A DNA stretch of 64,000 nt, from assembly GCF_029960785.1 (NCBI RefSeq), contig NZ_JASBQE010000046.1, forward strand, positions 31,504-95,503, given 5' to 3'. Within the stretch, counting starts at the first letter, position 1; each line of letters opens with the position of its first letter. Shown piece by piece: positions 49,988-58,250 of the stretch. Under the pieces are notes generated by a model. It did no database searches and was not told the DNA's origin. It saw only the letters and a list, made by a program, of their open reading frames with translations. The position numbers were made by a program, and so were the translations under genes. Source of the DNA: Polyangium sp. 15x6 (GTDB taxonomy: Bacteria; Myxococcota_A; Polyangia; Polyangiales; Polyangiaceae).

Positions 49988-50679
49988 AGCGCATCGTCAC
50001 GGACATCGAGGGCACCACCACGTCGATCGCCTTCGTGACGGACACGCTCTTCGTTCACGCGCGAAGGGCGCTCCCGGCGTTCGTCCGGACGCACGCCGGC
50101 GAGGCGCGCGTCGCCTCGGCGCTCGATGCGGCGCGGGCGGAGGCAGGGCAGCCAGACCTGTCCGACGAGGCCGTGGTCGCGCTCTGGCTCCGGTGGATCG
50201 ACGAGGATCGCAAGGCGACGTCGCTCAAGGCGATCCAGGGCATGATCTGGGAGGAGGGCTATCACGCGGGGGCGTATCGAGCGCACGTGTACCCGGACGT
50301 CCCCGGCGCGCTCGCGCGGTGGAAGGCGCGCGGGATCGGGCTTTCGGTGTTCTCGTCCGGGTCGGTCCTCGCGCAGAGGCTCCTCTTCGGGCACACGATC
50401 GAGGGGGATCTTTCGGGTCTCTTCGACGGCTGGTTCGACACGACGACCGGCAAGAAGGCCGATCCCGCGTCCTACGCGCGCATCGCGGCCGCGCTCGACG
50501 CCCCGCCGCACGAGGTGCTCTTTCTGTCGGACGTGAAGGCCGAGCTCGACGCCGCGCGCGCGGCAGGCCTGCTCCGCGTCGGGCTCGCGCGGGACGGCGC
50601 TCCGCCTTTCGCGGATCACCCGACCGCGCGGTCGTTCGACGACATCGTGATCGAGGGGGACGCCGTGCTCGTGCGCTGA
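49984..50679 (+). CDS. mtnC: enolase-phosphatase E1
   Basis: A 231-residue HAD-superfamily enzyme that both enolises and dephosphorylates the diketo-phosphate in methionine salvage. Motifs: the nucleophile region IVTDIEGTTTSIAFV, FSSGSVLAQRLLF (motif II Ser), TGKKADPASY (Lys) and LFLSDVKAELDAA. The length matches MtnC (about 225-235). GTG at 49984 overlaps the mtnD stop; GTG at 49981 is possible. mtnA, mtnK or MTA phosphorylase are not in the window. The stop is flush with the stop of the convergent hydrolase. Confidence 0.95.
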   Translation: MKRIVTDIEGTTTSIAFVTDTLFVHARRALPAFVRTHAGEARVASALDAARAEAGQPDLSDEAVVALWLRWIDEDRKATSLKAIQGMIWEEGYHAGAYRAHVYPDVPGALARWKARGIGLSVFSSGSVLAQRLLFGHTIEGDLSGLFDGWFDTTTGKKADPASYARIAAALDAPPHEVLFLSDVKAELDAARAAGLLRVGLARDGAPPFADHPTARSFDDIVIEGDAVLVR

Positions 50680-51615
50680 CTACCGGGCGAGCTTGCGGGC
50701 GAGCCACTCCGCCGCGTCGCGGGTGACCTCGTCCCGGTTCGTCTCGTTGAACAGCTCGTGACGCGCGCCCGGATAGACGCGGTACGTCACATCGGAAAGT
50801 CCCGCCTTCGCGTACGCGTCGAGCAGCCCGCGCAGGTTCTTCGTCCGCTCGTGGACCGGATCCTCCGAGCCAGCGACCACGTACATCGGCAGGTCCTTGC
50901 GGATCCGCGCGAGCGCGTCCGGGTGCGCGAGCGAGGGCATCGCGCCGAGGAGCTGTACCCATAACGCCGTCGTCGCCGGGAAGCCGCAGAGCGTGTCGGC
51001 GACGTATTTGTCGACCTCGGCCGCGTCGCGCGACAGCCAGTCGTAGGGCGTGCGGTTCGGGCTGAAGGTGCGGTTCCACGCGTCGAACGACATCCCCTGG
51101 ATCACGGCGCTCTTGCCGCGCTCGCCGAGCCGCGCGCGCTCGGCCTTCGCCACGAGCACGCCCGCGCGCGCCATCATGCTCGGCGGTCCGTTGGTGCCCG
51201 AAAGGATCACGGCGCCGAGCTTCTTGCCCTCCTCGGGCAGGACGCCCTGCGCGATGAGCGAGCCCATCGAATGGCCGATCAGCGCCTGCGGAAGGCCGGC
51301 GTACGCCGTGCGGGCGCGCGCGAGCAGGCCCCGCAGGTCCGCGACGACGCGGCCGAAGCCGTCGCCCGGGCCGAAGTAGCCGAGCTCGTCGCCAGTCTTC
51401 GCGGTGCGCCCGTGGCCGCGGTGGTCGTGGGCCTCGACGACGAGGCCGCGCGCGGTCAGGGCCTCGGCAAGGCGCGTGTAGCGGGCGCCGTGCTCGCTCA
51501 TGCCGTGCGACACGTGGACGACGCCCACGGGCTTCATGCCCTCGTCGGGGGAGAAGACGTGCACGAAGATCGGCTTGCCGTCGTCGGCGATCCATTCGAA
51601 CGAGGAGGTACGCAT
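50680..51615 (-). CDS. monoacylglycerol lipase / lysophospholipase-like alpha/beta hydrolase
   Basis: A 311-residue serine hydrolase. The oxyanion region is VVHVSHGMSEHGARYTRLAEAL, the nucleophile elbow GHSMGS, and the catalytic Asp and His are expected in GSEDPVHE and YPGARHELFNE. The pattern HGMSEHGARY with AHDHRGHGRT is the serine-aminopeptidase S33/lysophospholipase family. Probably cytoplasmic, releasing fatty acids from monoacylglycerols or lysolipids. Start at ATG 51615 (MRTSSFEW) follows a purine-rich stretch; the frame opens 8 codons earlier. No intergenic bases separate its stop from mtnC. Confidence 0.88.
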   Translation of the reverse strand: MRTSSFEWIADDGKPIFVHVFSPDEGMKPVGVVHVSHGMSEHGARYTRLAEALTARGLVVEAHDHRGHGRTAKTGDELGYFGPGDGFGRVVADLRGLLARARTAYAGLPQALIGHSMGSLIAQGVLPEEGKKLGAVILSGTNGPPSMMARAGVLVAKAERARLGERGKSAVIQGMSFDAWNRTFSPNRTPYDWLSRDAAEVDKYVADTLCGFPATTALWVQLLGAMPSLAHPDALARIRKDLPMYVVAGSEDPVHERTKNLRGLLDAYAKAGLSDVTYRVYPGARHELFNETNRDEVTRDAAEWLARKLAR

Positions 51616-51828
51616 GCGGGCGGCGGCCGTTCTACACACGGTCCCGGGCGGATGGGAAGAACGAGTGTGTCCCGGGCGAGAAGGTCACGTCCGTGAAAGA
51701 ACACTTGCGGTGGTCAAAAATTCCCGCTAGAGGCTCGCCCGCCCGATCTTCCGAGCTCGTCCCCGTGTGGCGCTTTCGCCCCGTTCCCCGGGGGCTCGGA
51801 TCGTGCAGAGGAGCAGGTAGACCCCGCG

Positions 51829-52368
51829 ATGCGATCCAAATCAGCCGATCCGACCGATGGTCAACGCAGGCCCCGCCGCGGTCGCGAGAAGTGGGTACGG
51901 CGGTGGGGCCGGATCGAGCGGGACGACCTCGAGGCACTCGTGGCAGAGCTCGAAGGGGGCGGCGAAGAGGACGAGATGGCAGCCGCCTCGGCGGCATGGC
52001 TCGACGCCATCTCGAAGGTGTCAGGGGCAATTCTCTGTGGCGCGACGCTCGTCACGGAGACATATCTCGTGGGCGTTCTGCCGACAGGCGAGGAGCTCGC
52101 GAAGTTCGGTTGCAAGAGCGTTCGTGACGGCCGGATGATCGAGGTGTTCCAGGCGTTCGACGAGGGCGGGCTCGACGAACGTGGCCCCTACGCCGTGACG
52201 CACCGGGAGCGCGATTGGTCGGCGTTCGGCGCAGCACGCGCCTTCGTGGACTCCGTCGGGCCAAAGAACGCGGTGCGCGCGCTCGAGGCGTGGCACGAAG
52301 CGAAGACCGGGCAGCGCAACGCTGCGCGGCCCCGCCCGCCGGTGGTCATCGAGGTTGTCCGGGCGTAA
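51829..52368 (+). CDS. hypothetical protein
   Basis: A 179-residue basic-then-acidic soluble protein (MRSKSADPTDGQRRPRRGREKWVRRWGRIER...). The middle (AAWLDAISKVSGAILCGATLVTETYLVGVLPTGEELAKFG) has mixed alpha/beta character. No domain recognised; no signal peptide. Codon bias supports a gene. Its 3' end is followed 12 bp later by repeat copy D. The 213 bp upstream hold no other gene. Confidence 0.5.
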   Translation: MRSKSADPTDGQRRPRRGREKWVRRWGRIERDDLEALVAELEGGGEEDEMAAASAAWLDAISKVSGAILCGATLVTETYLVGVLPTGEELAKFGCKSVRDGRMIEVFQAFDEGGLDERGPYAVTHRERDWSAFGAARAFVDSVGPKNAVRALEAWHEAKTGQRNAARPRPPVVIEVVRA

Positions 52369-52379
52369 CCCACGGCCGT

Positions 52380-52680
52380 TGCGCCGGGGTTTCACCCCGG
52401 GCCCCGACCAGGGGTTGTCCACCCCTGGACCCGGACCAGCGCAAGCGCTGGACCCGGGGCGACAGCGCGCGATGCGCGCTGTCGACAAAGAAAACGTCCC
52501 CAGCACGTATGGCAGCGCTGCTGTCTTGATTGGCAACGGCGCTCGTGGTCCTGCCACGGTGTTCGATGAACTGCGCATCGCGCAGTTCATCGACCCCGAG
52601 TCCAGCGCTTGCGCTGGTCCGGGGTGCAGGGGGCGGACAGCCCCCTGCTGGGGTGCGGGGCAACGCCCCGCGCTGCGCCG
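52380..52680. repeat. dispersed palindromic repeat, copy D (diverged)
   Basis: The most diverged copy: left end GCCGGGGTTTCACCCCGGGC; the first palindrome is changed to a GACAGCGCGC/GCGCGCTGTC type (about 52460-52484), the second is the standard CGATG-type (about 52563-52593), and the right end has CGGGGCAACGCCCCG. It fills the gap between convergent stops at 52368 and 52690, 18 kb away from the other copies. Confidence 0.8.
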
Positions 52681-52689
52681 CGCCGCGCG

Positions 52690-54111
52690 TCAAAGCGGGA
52701 CGTCGAACAGGCACCGCGTGATCGGGATGCCGACGTCTGCCCATACGTACAGATAATATTTCGTGCCCGGGACGAGTTTTTCTGGGCTCCCGTCTGCGGG
52801 ATGGCCTTGCCTTGTATTCGGCAGGATTTCGCCGTAGGTGATACCGCTCTTCACAGGCGCGGCGGTCCATGGAACGTCGAGCCGCCAGAGCGTCCCTTCG
52901 GGCAGGTCGAGGTTCGGCGGCGCCCCTGGGTTCTTCGCGTCGGCCGATAAAATGTAAACGTAACGGGCGTCCCCGCCGGTCCACGTGATCTTGCCGGCGG
53001 CGTCCACGCCCTGGCCGGCATCACAATCGCTCGGCACGTAAAGGCTCTGTTCGTACAGCGGCCCGCCGAAGGGCGTTTCGCTCGCGAAGTCTTCCTTCTT
53101 GAAACCGCGCCGGAGCAGCTCGCCTTCGAAGAAGGCGACCATTCGCGCCGGGTCTGTGCTCGGAAGGCCGGAAACGTCGCGGGAAAACCCGTTGTTCTGG
53201 TCTGGCGGATAGGCGCCGAGCGCGTCCGACGAGACCCAGCCGGCGGCGAGCGCGAGGCCCGTTGGATAGAAGCTATCGGTCCAGATCGGACTGGCCTCGA
53301 TGTACCAGTTCGACGGACCCTCGGCGGGCGCGGCTTTCTCCGAGTGGCAACACACGCAGCCGCATGCCTCGACCTGCTCCGTCACCCACGCGAGCTCGCC
53401 GAGCCATTGCGCGTCCGAGAGACGCGGATCGTCGTCGGGCGTCTTGAAATCGGAGGGCGGGGCCGGCCAGTAGGGGCGCTGCGTGAGCACCGGCTCGCAG
53501 GACGCGTAATCGGTGAATCTGCGGCCGGGCTCGGTACAGCCCGAGATCGCGCCGAACGTGCAGACCTTGCCGCTGCTCTGGCCCGCGGGCTCGCCGGCCT
53601 TCGGGTCCGCGCACACCTCTGTGGGCCACTGGAAGACCGAGCCGCTCGGATCGGGATTGCCCGGCTCGTCGATCACGCCTTCACATGCGTCGGGCAGGAA
53701 CTTCCCGCCGCCGAAGAGCTCGCAGCCGCGCTGGGTCGAGGCGCACTGGGCCGTGTCTTCGCCGGGGAACACGATGCTGTATTCGTCGTCCTTCCCGCCG
53801 TCGAGCACGCAGCGCCCGAGCGTCTTCGGATAGGCGCAGGCTTCGGCTTTCGTGAAGGTGGATTGCGCGAGCGCCTTGCAATCGGCCTCGGCGGACTCGG
53901 CGGACCAGCCCTTGCCGGTGTAATCGCGGCACTCCTCGGCCTGGGTGAAGGGGCTCGTGTAGATGCAACGACCGGGCGCCTCGGCGGCGGGCTCCGGGGC
54001 CGGCGCGGCCTCCTCTTCGGCCTCCTGGCAAGCGCCCAGGCCTCCGAGGGACGAAACGAGGAGCGCTGCGCCCAGCATCACGTGCGGAGAACGGAGGTGC
54101 TCTTGCTTCAC
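52690..54111 (-). CDS. putative lipoprotein with CxxCH motif
   Basis: A 473-residue exported protein (signal VMLGAALLVSSLGGLGAC, lipobox GLGAC). An acidic Ala/Pro spacer is followed by a Cys-rich domain (RCIYTSPFTQAEECRDYTGKGWSAESAEADC; RCVLDGGKDDEY). Near residue 253 is CGCVCCHSEKAA, which contains a CxxCH heme-c attachment motif, with downstream regions (GLALAAGW; TPFGGPLYEQSL) lacking an obvious methionine ligand. Whether heme is bound is unknown. It could be a mono-heme or metal-binding surface protein. The AT-rich 230 bp upstream (54112-54341) hold its promoter, with palindromes CCTTCGAACGAAGG and GAACGTTC. Confidence 0.7.
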   Translation of the reverse strand: MKQEHLRSPHVMLGAALLVSSLGGLGACQEAEEEAAPAPEPAAEAPGRCIYTSPFTQAEECRDYTGKGWSAESAEADCKALAQSTFTKAEACAYPKTLGRCVLDGGKDDEYSIVFPGEDTAQCASTQRGCELFGGGKFLPDACEGVIDEPGNPDPSGSVFQWPTEVCADPKAGEPAGQSSGKVCTFGAISGCTEPGRRFTDYASCEPVLTQRPYWPAPPSDFKTPDDDPRLSDAQWLGELAWVTEQVEACGCVCCHSEKAAPAEGPSNWYIEASPIWTDSFYPTGLALAAGWVSSDALGAYPPDQNNGFSRDVSGLPSTDPARMVAFFEGELLRRGFKKEDFASETPFGGPLYEQSLYVPSDCDAGQGVDAAGKITWTGGDARYVYILSADAKNPGAPPNLDLPEGTLWRLDVPWTAAPVKSGITYGEILPNTRQGHPADGSPEKLVPGTKYYLYVWADVGIPITRCLFDVPL

Positions 54112-54341
54112 GGTCGGTACTCCTGAACCTTGCCTTCGAACGAAGGGTAAATGTGTTCTTGAACGCTCTTTTGTGCAGCGAACGTTCTATGGAATATCGT
54201 TTGTTCATGTGTTGTGCAAACTTTGTCAAAACTTTTGTGTAGACAACGTGCGCAAGGATACGTATGCATCCAGGAAGCGCGGGGCGGGAGTGGGGAGCTA
54301 CAGGGGGGAGGGCGGAGGCGGGGCGGCGGGCGGGGAGGGGA

Positions 54342-55778
54342 TCAGGCGCTGCGGCGGCACACCCGCGCCCAGACGCCGCCTTTCGGGCGGAGCGTGGCGA
54401 ACGTCTCGGGCTCGACGTCCTGGGGCTCGACCTCGAAGGACAAACCACGCATCAACGTGGCGAGCACGACGGGCCCTTCCATCAGCGCGAAATGGTTCCC
54501 GATGCACACGCGCGGCCCCACGCCGAACGGGATCCACGCTGCTTTCGGGCGCTTCGCCTCGTTCTCCGGGGTGAAACGGTCCGGATCGAACCTCTCGGGA
54601 TCGGCGAAGCAATCCTTCCGGTGGTGCATGCCGTAGACGTTCATGAAGAAGACGGTGCGCTCGGGGAAGGTGTGGCCGCCGAGCTCGACGCGCTCGAGCG
54701 AGCGTCGCGGGAGCACGATCACCGGCGGATAGAGGCGCAGCGCCTCCTTGAAGACGCGCGTCGTATAGGCGAGCTTTTCGGGGTCGTAGGAGGTCGGGCC
54801 CTCGGGGCCGAAGGCGTCGGCCTCGGCCTGCACCTTCGCCCGCGCGGCGGGGTCGCGCGAGAGCAGGTAAAACGACCAGGCGAGCGCGGTCGCCGTGGTC
54901 TCGTGCCCCGCGATGAACAGCGTGTTCGCCTCGTCGCGGACCTGCTTGTCGCTCATGCCCTCGCCGCCGAGATCGGCGTCGCGCGCGTACAGGAGCCGCG
55001 TGAGCAGATCATTTCGATCGGCGTGACTCGCGCGGCGATCGTCGATCATGGCCTGAATACGTTTGTCGAGGACCTCGAGCGCGCGCACGATCTTGGGATC
55101 ATTTCGGCCGGGCATGAAGATCGGCGTGTCGAGCGCGGCGCGGGCGCGGGCGCGGACGTCCTCGAGCCACGGCGGGAGCTTTCCGTCGAGGATCTCGGTC
55201 ATCCCGATGGCCGAGATCTGCAGCGTCATGTACGGCGTACCCATGTGGCTGTTCACCCAGCCGAGCGCGATGGTGAGCGCCTCGCCGAGCTCGTCGGCCT
55301 CGTCGAAGGTCCGCGCGTCGAAGAGGGTGCGGCCGACGACGCTCATCGCGATCCGCGTCATCTCGGCAGCGAGATCCGTGCGCTCGCCGTCGCGGAGCCG
55401 TTCACGGACGCGCAGGGCCTCGCCGTTCATCGCGCTCACGTAGGTCTGGACCTGCGTCGGGTGGAAGAGCGGCGAGAGCAAGCGGCGCTGGCGTCGCCAG
55501 AGATCGCCCTCGCTCGTGAAGAGGCCCTGGCCCGCGAGATCATGGAGCAGGATCCGGATGCCGGGGGATTTTTCGAAGCTGCGCGCCTTCTCCACGAGCA
55601 TCTCGTGCGCGGCCTCGGGGCCGTTCACGAAATAGAAGGTGCGATGGAGCATCCGGCCCGCGACGACGTCGCCCGTGTCGGCGACGCGCCGGAAGAAGGG
55701 CAACCGGTCGCTCTGGAAATGGTGGGCATGGCCGAGCAGGGTCTCGCCGGGGGCCGTGGGGATCGCCGTCGGGGTCAT
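54342..55778 (-). CDS. cytochrome P450 (fatty acid/alkane hydroxylase type)
   Basis: A 478-residue P450. I-helix AGHETTATAL, K-helix ExxR KEALRLYPP, PERF region DPERFDPDRFTPENE, heme loop FGVGPRVCIGNHFALME. The N-terminus GETLLGHAHHFQSDRLPFFRRVADTGDVV resembles the CYP4-like/CYP102A-like class, so a fatty acid or steroid substrate is more likely than a secondary metabolite. No reductase is fused. Start ATG 55778 has CGAGAGG upstream. It is not related in sequence to the P450 at 17053. Confidence 0.92.
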   Translation of the reverse strand: MTPTAIPTAPGETLLGHAHHFQSDRLPFFRRVADTGDVVAGRMLHRTFYFVNGPEAAHEMLVEKARSFEKSPGIRILLHDLAGQGLFTSEGDLWRRQRRLLSPLFHPTQVQTYVSAMNGEALRVRERLRDGERTDLAAEMTRIAMSVVGRTLFDARTFDEADELGEALTIALGWVNSHMGTPYMTLQISAIGMTEILDGKLPPWLEDVRARARAALDTPIFMPGRNDPKIVRALEVLDKRIQAMIDDRRASHADRNDLLTRLLYARDADLGGEGMSDKQVRDEANTLFIAGHETTATALAWSFYLLSRDPAARAKVQAEADAFGPEGPTSYDPEKLAYTTRVFKEALRLYPPVIVLPRRSLERVELGGHTFPERTVFFMNVYGMHHRKDCFADPERFDPDRFTPENEAKRPKAAWIPFGVGPRVCIGNHFALMEGPVVLATLMRGLSFEVEPQDVEPETFATLRPKGGVWARVCRRSA

Positions 55779-55800
55779 GCCTCTCGATAACACAACGTGT

Positions 55801-55834
55801 CCCGTCCGGGGGGCCCCTCGGGGGCCCTGACGGG
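55801..55834. other. GC-rich dyad in divergent promoter region
   Basis: CCCGTC ... GACGGG arms enclose a self-complementary GGGGGCC/GGCCC core, together a potential strong hairpin 23 bp upstream of the P450 start and 160 bp upstream of the paralog array. It may be an operator or a leader structure. Confidence 0.35.
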
Positions 55835-55995
55835 AGTTCGCCTAGGCTCCTCCGCGCGTAGGCGAGGGTATTTCCATTTCGTTCGCCGCGCGCAGGCTGC
55901 GGATCCGCCCACGTTGACGGTCGACCTCGTGACGCCATGGATCAACGTGTCGGGTCGCGGTGCGTCGCGGCCACGGAACAGAAAGGGGGAGACTC

Positions 55996-56472
55996 ATGAT
56001 CTCACGCCGCTCCACGTTGCTCGCGACGGCCGCGGGCGCCTTGTTCCTTTCGGCCGGGCAGGACGCCCGCGCGCTCGACATCGCGGGTACGGCCATTCGT
56101 CCCGACGGGGCCCTCGTGGTCGTGTTCTGGGACGAGACGCTGCCCCAGAACAGCTCCGTCCGTTATTCGCTGGTGTCCAAGGTGACGGCCAGGTTCGTGT
56201 GCAGCGTGCCGTGGACGGCGATCACCTTGAGCGAGCCATCCACCCAGATTTTCCGCGACATCCTGCAGACCGTGACCCTCCGGGCCGACGCGAGCGGGAA
56301 CCTCGAGGGGATCATCACCACGTCGGCCCTCGCCGCGCCCCCGCTCCAATGCCCCTTCCGCCTCGTACCGACGGTCGATTCCGTACGTCATGAGGACATC
56401 ATCCTCCGGAGCCCGTTCGGCGAGGTCCCCGTGCCCTCCCTCTTCTGGGAGCGTCACCCGGGCAATGAATGA
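55996..56472 (+). CDS. secreted two-Cys domain protein, paralog 1
   Basis: A 158-residue exported protein. Signal peptide to about residue 26 (AGQDARA|LDIAG). The mature domain is beta-rich with two conserved cysteines: RFVCS at about 73 and LQCPFRL near 121, followed by VRHEDIILRSPFG. This frame (LVVVFWDETLP...; YSLVSKVTA; ..GNLEG; ..L.CP..; V.YEDI.L) recurs in four downstream genes. No named domain was recognised. GGGGGAGA before the ATG at 55996 fixes the start. First gene of the array. Confidence 0.75.
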   Translation: MISRRSTLLATAAGALFLSAGQDARALDIAGTAIRPDGALVVVFWDETLPQNSSVRYSLVSKVTARFVCSVPWTAITLSEPSTQIFRDILQTVTLRADASGNLEGIITTSALAAPPLQCPFRLVPTVDSVRHEDIILRSPFGEVPVPSLFWERHPGNE

Positions 56473-56499
56473 AGGAAGATTCCTTCCGAGGAGTGTGTC

Positions 56500-56979
56500 A
56501 TGAAAACCTCGATTCTACCGATTCTAAGTACGATCCTGGCCGCCGCCGCGCTCCTCGCCTCCGCGGGAGAGGCGCGGGCCCTCGAAATCTCCGGCGCTGC
56601 CGTGCGTGTCGATGGAAGCCTCGTTGTGGACTTCCGGGACGACGTCCTGCCTCGCGGCGACGCCGTGCGCTACACGCTCACCTCCAAGGCGACGACCGTC
56701 TTCGTGTGCGCATACCGGAGCAATCCTCGGAACTTCGTGCCCTTCCCGCGCCTCGCGGCATCACTCCACGTGCTGAAAGTGATCACGTTCGAGGTGGACG
56801 AGGAGGGGAACGTGGAGGGCACCATCGTCTCGGATCCGCCTGCGCTCCCGCTGCTCGCGTGCCCCGTCGGCATGGCCCCGGTCCTCGCCTCGGCGCATTA
56901 TGAAGACATTCTCCTTGTCAATCGGTTCGGATCCGCGCCCGCGCCCATGACCTCCTGGGAAGCATTCCCCTTGCCTTGA
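56500..56979 (+). CDS. secreted two-Cys domain protein, paralog 2
   Basis: A 159-residue exported protein with signal to about residue 27 (AGEARA|LEISG). The body is clearly homologous to paralog 1: LVVDFRDDVLP, YTLTSKATTVFVCAY, DEEGNVEGTIV, LLACPVGMAPVLASAHYEDILL. The two cysteines fall at equivalent positions. It is 27 bp downstream of paralog 1, so both are probably cotranscribed. Function unknown. Confidence 0.75.
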   Translation: MKTSILPILSTILAAAALLASAGEARALEISGAAVRVDGSLVVDFRDDVLPRGDAVRYTLTSKATTVFVCAYRSNPRNFVPFPRLAASLHVLKVITFEVDEEGNVEGTIVSDPPALPLLACPVGMAPVLASAHYEDILLVNRFGSAPAPMTSWEAFPLP

Positions 56980-57096
56980 GTGCAATGAGCGGTCCAGACG
57001 AACGGCAGACCCTTTGCTTCTACCCTGGACGTGACACGGGCGGAGCCACCCGGAAGGGAAGCCGGCCGAGGCCTTCGCTCTTCACAGGAGGAAGCC

Positions 57097-57582
57097 ATGA
57101 ATACGAAGAATCGTGCCAGCTATGTCGCCGTCCTGGCAGGCGCCGCGCTCGTCTCCACCGCGTGCGTGGCCCATGCGGCCTTCACCAGGGCCGATAGCTC
57201 GATCCAGGAGGGTACCTACGAGCTCGTCGTCTCCTTCCAGGTCGAGAACCTGCCGAACAGCCACGCCATTCAGTACAACCTGCGCACCGAGCGGACGACA
57301 CGTTGGGGGTGCGTCGATTTCAGGGATGGTCACTGGATCTCCCTGCCGGGATACACGCGCGTCTACAGGAACAACCTCCAGAAGTCCGTGGTGGTCACGA
57401 CGGACGCGCTCGGCTCGGCGGAGGCCGAGGTCTCGACCGATATCCCACAATCGATGCTCCAATGCCCCTCCGGCACGGATCTCATGCTCATCGAGGTGAG
57501 GTACGACAACATCCAGCTTCGGAGCCCGTACGACTCCGCCGCCCCGGCCCCGGTCCGGCGGCAAATCCTTCATGGTATCTGA
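57097..57582 (+). CDS. secreted two-Cys domain protein, paralog 3
   Basis: A 161-residue exported protein; signal ends near STACVAHA|AFTRA. The body keeps VENLPNSHAIQYNLRTERTTRWGC for the first cysteine strand, DALGSAEAEV, and MLQCPSGTDLMLIEVRYDNIQLRSP for the second. It is the most diverged in the N-terminal strands. AGGAGGAA precedes the ATG at 57097; the frame opens at 57031. 117 bp separate it from paralog 2. Confidence 0.75.
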   Translation: MNTKNRASYVAVLAGAALVSTACVAHAAFTRADSSIQEGTYELVVSFQVENLPNSHAIQYNLRTERTTRWGCVDFRDGHWISLPGYTRVYRNNLQKSVVVTTDALGSAEAEVSTDIPQSMLQCPSGTDLMLIEVRYDNIQLRSPYDSAAPAPVRRQILHGI

Positions 57583-57680
57583 TCCACCCCGGTGGACGGC
57601 CCGACGGTGTTCGCCGCCGCCGGGCCGTTCACAGCTCCGACGTCGCCCTGTGACACGAATTCATCCAGGAGGACAAACCC

Positions 57681-58160
57681 ATGCGACACGTTTTCGTCTC
57701 CCTGCTGGCGGGGCTCGCGACCGCATGCGCTCTCCTCGTCGCGAGGGACGCCGCCGCGATCTCGAACGTGACGACGACCCTCGACGCGCGGGGAAACCTC
57801 GAAGTCCGCTTCGAGGACAACGATCACGTCCTCATGACGCGCACGTACACGCTCAAGGCCACCGTCTCGGCGCTGTACGTATGCGCGAACCTGCAAGCGG
57901 AAGTGCTGCCCTGGCCCGAATATCGGGTTCCGTTCCGAAGAGAGCTCGAGGTGAAACGCACGCTGACCATCGGCGAGGACGGGCGCCCCACCGAGCCGGA
58001 GCCCCTCCGGATCGAGCGCCCGGACAACCTGATCGAGCTCGATTGCGGCCACGAAGGATATTCGCCACAGCTCGCCGACATTCGTTATACCTGGATCCAG
58101 GTTCTCGGGCCGGATGGGTTTGGCGAGCTCGGACCCGACCGGAGCCGGCGCATCCTGTGA
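57681..58160 (+). CDS. secreted two-Cys domain protein, paralog 4
   Basis: A 159-residue exported protein; signal to VARDAAA|ISNV. Homologous elements: LDARGNLEVRFEDND, YTLKATVSALYVCANL, and IELDCGHEGYSPQLADIRYTWIQV. The second cysteine is followed by GHEG rather than P.G. It is acidic at the C-terminal half. 98 bp after paralog 3, 90 bp before paralog 5, with an AGGAGGA near the ATG. Confidence 0.75.
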   Translation: MRHVFVSLLAGLATACALLVARDAAAISNVTTTLDARGNLEVRFEDNDHVLMTRTYTLKATVSALYVCANLQAEVLPWPEYRVPFRRELEVKRTLTIGEDGRPTEPEPLRIERPDNLIELDCGHEGYSPQLADIRYTWIQVLGPDGFGELGPDRSRRIL

Positions 58161-58250
58161 GCACGCCGTGGACGGATGCTCCGGGCAAACCAATTGCATG
58201 GTCTGCCCATGAGGCGATCGCTCAGGGGTGATCGCCCAGGGGGAGGAGCT

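Noticed and set aside
17053..55778. A secondary-metabolite cluster built on the two P450s
   Set aside because: No PKS, NRPS or terpene synthase genes are in the window and the two P450s are unrelated and 36 kb apart.
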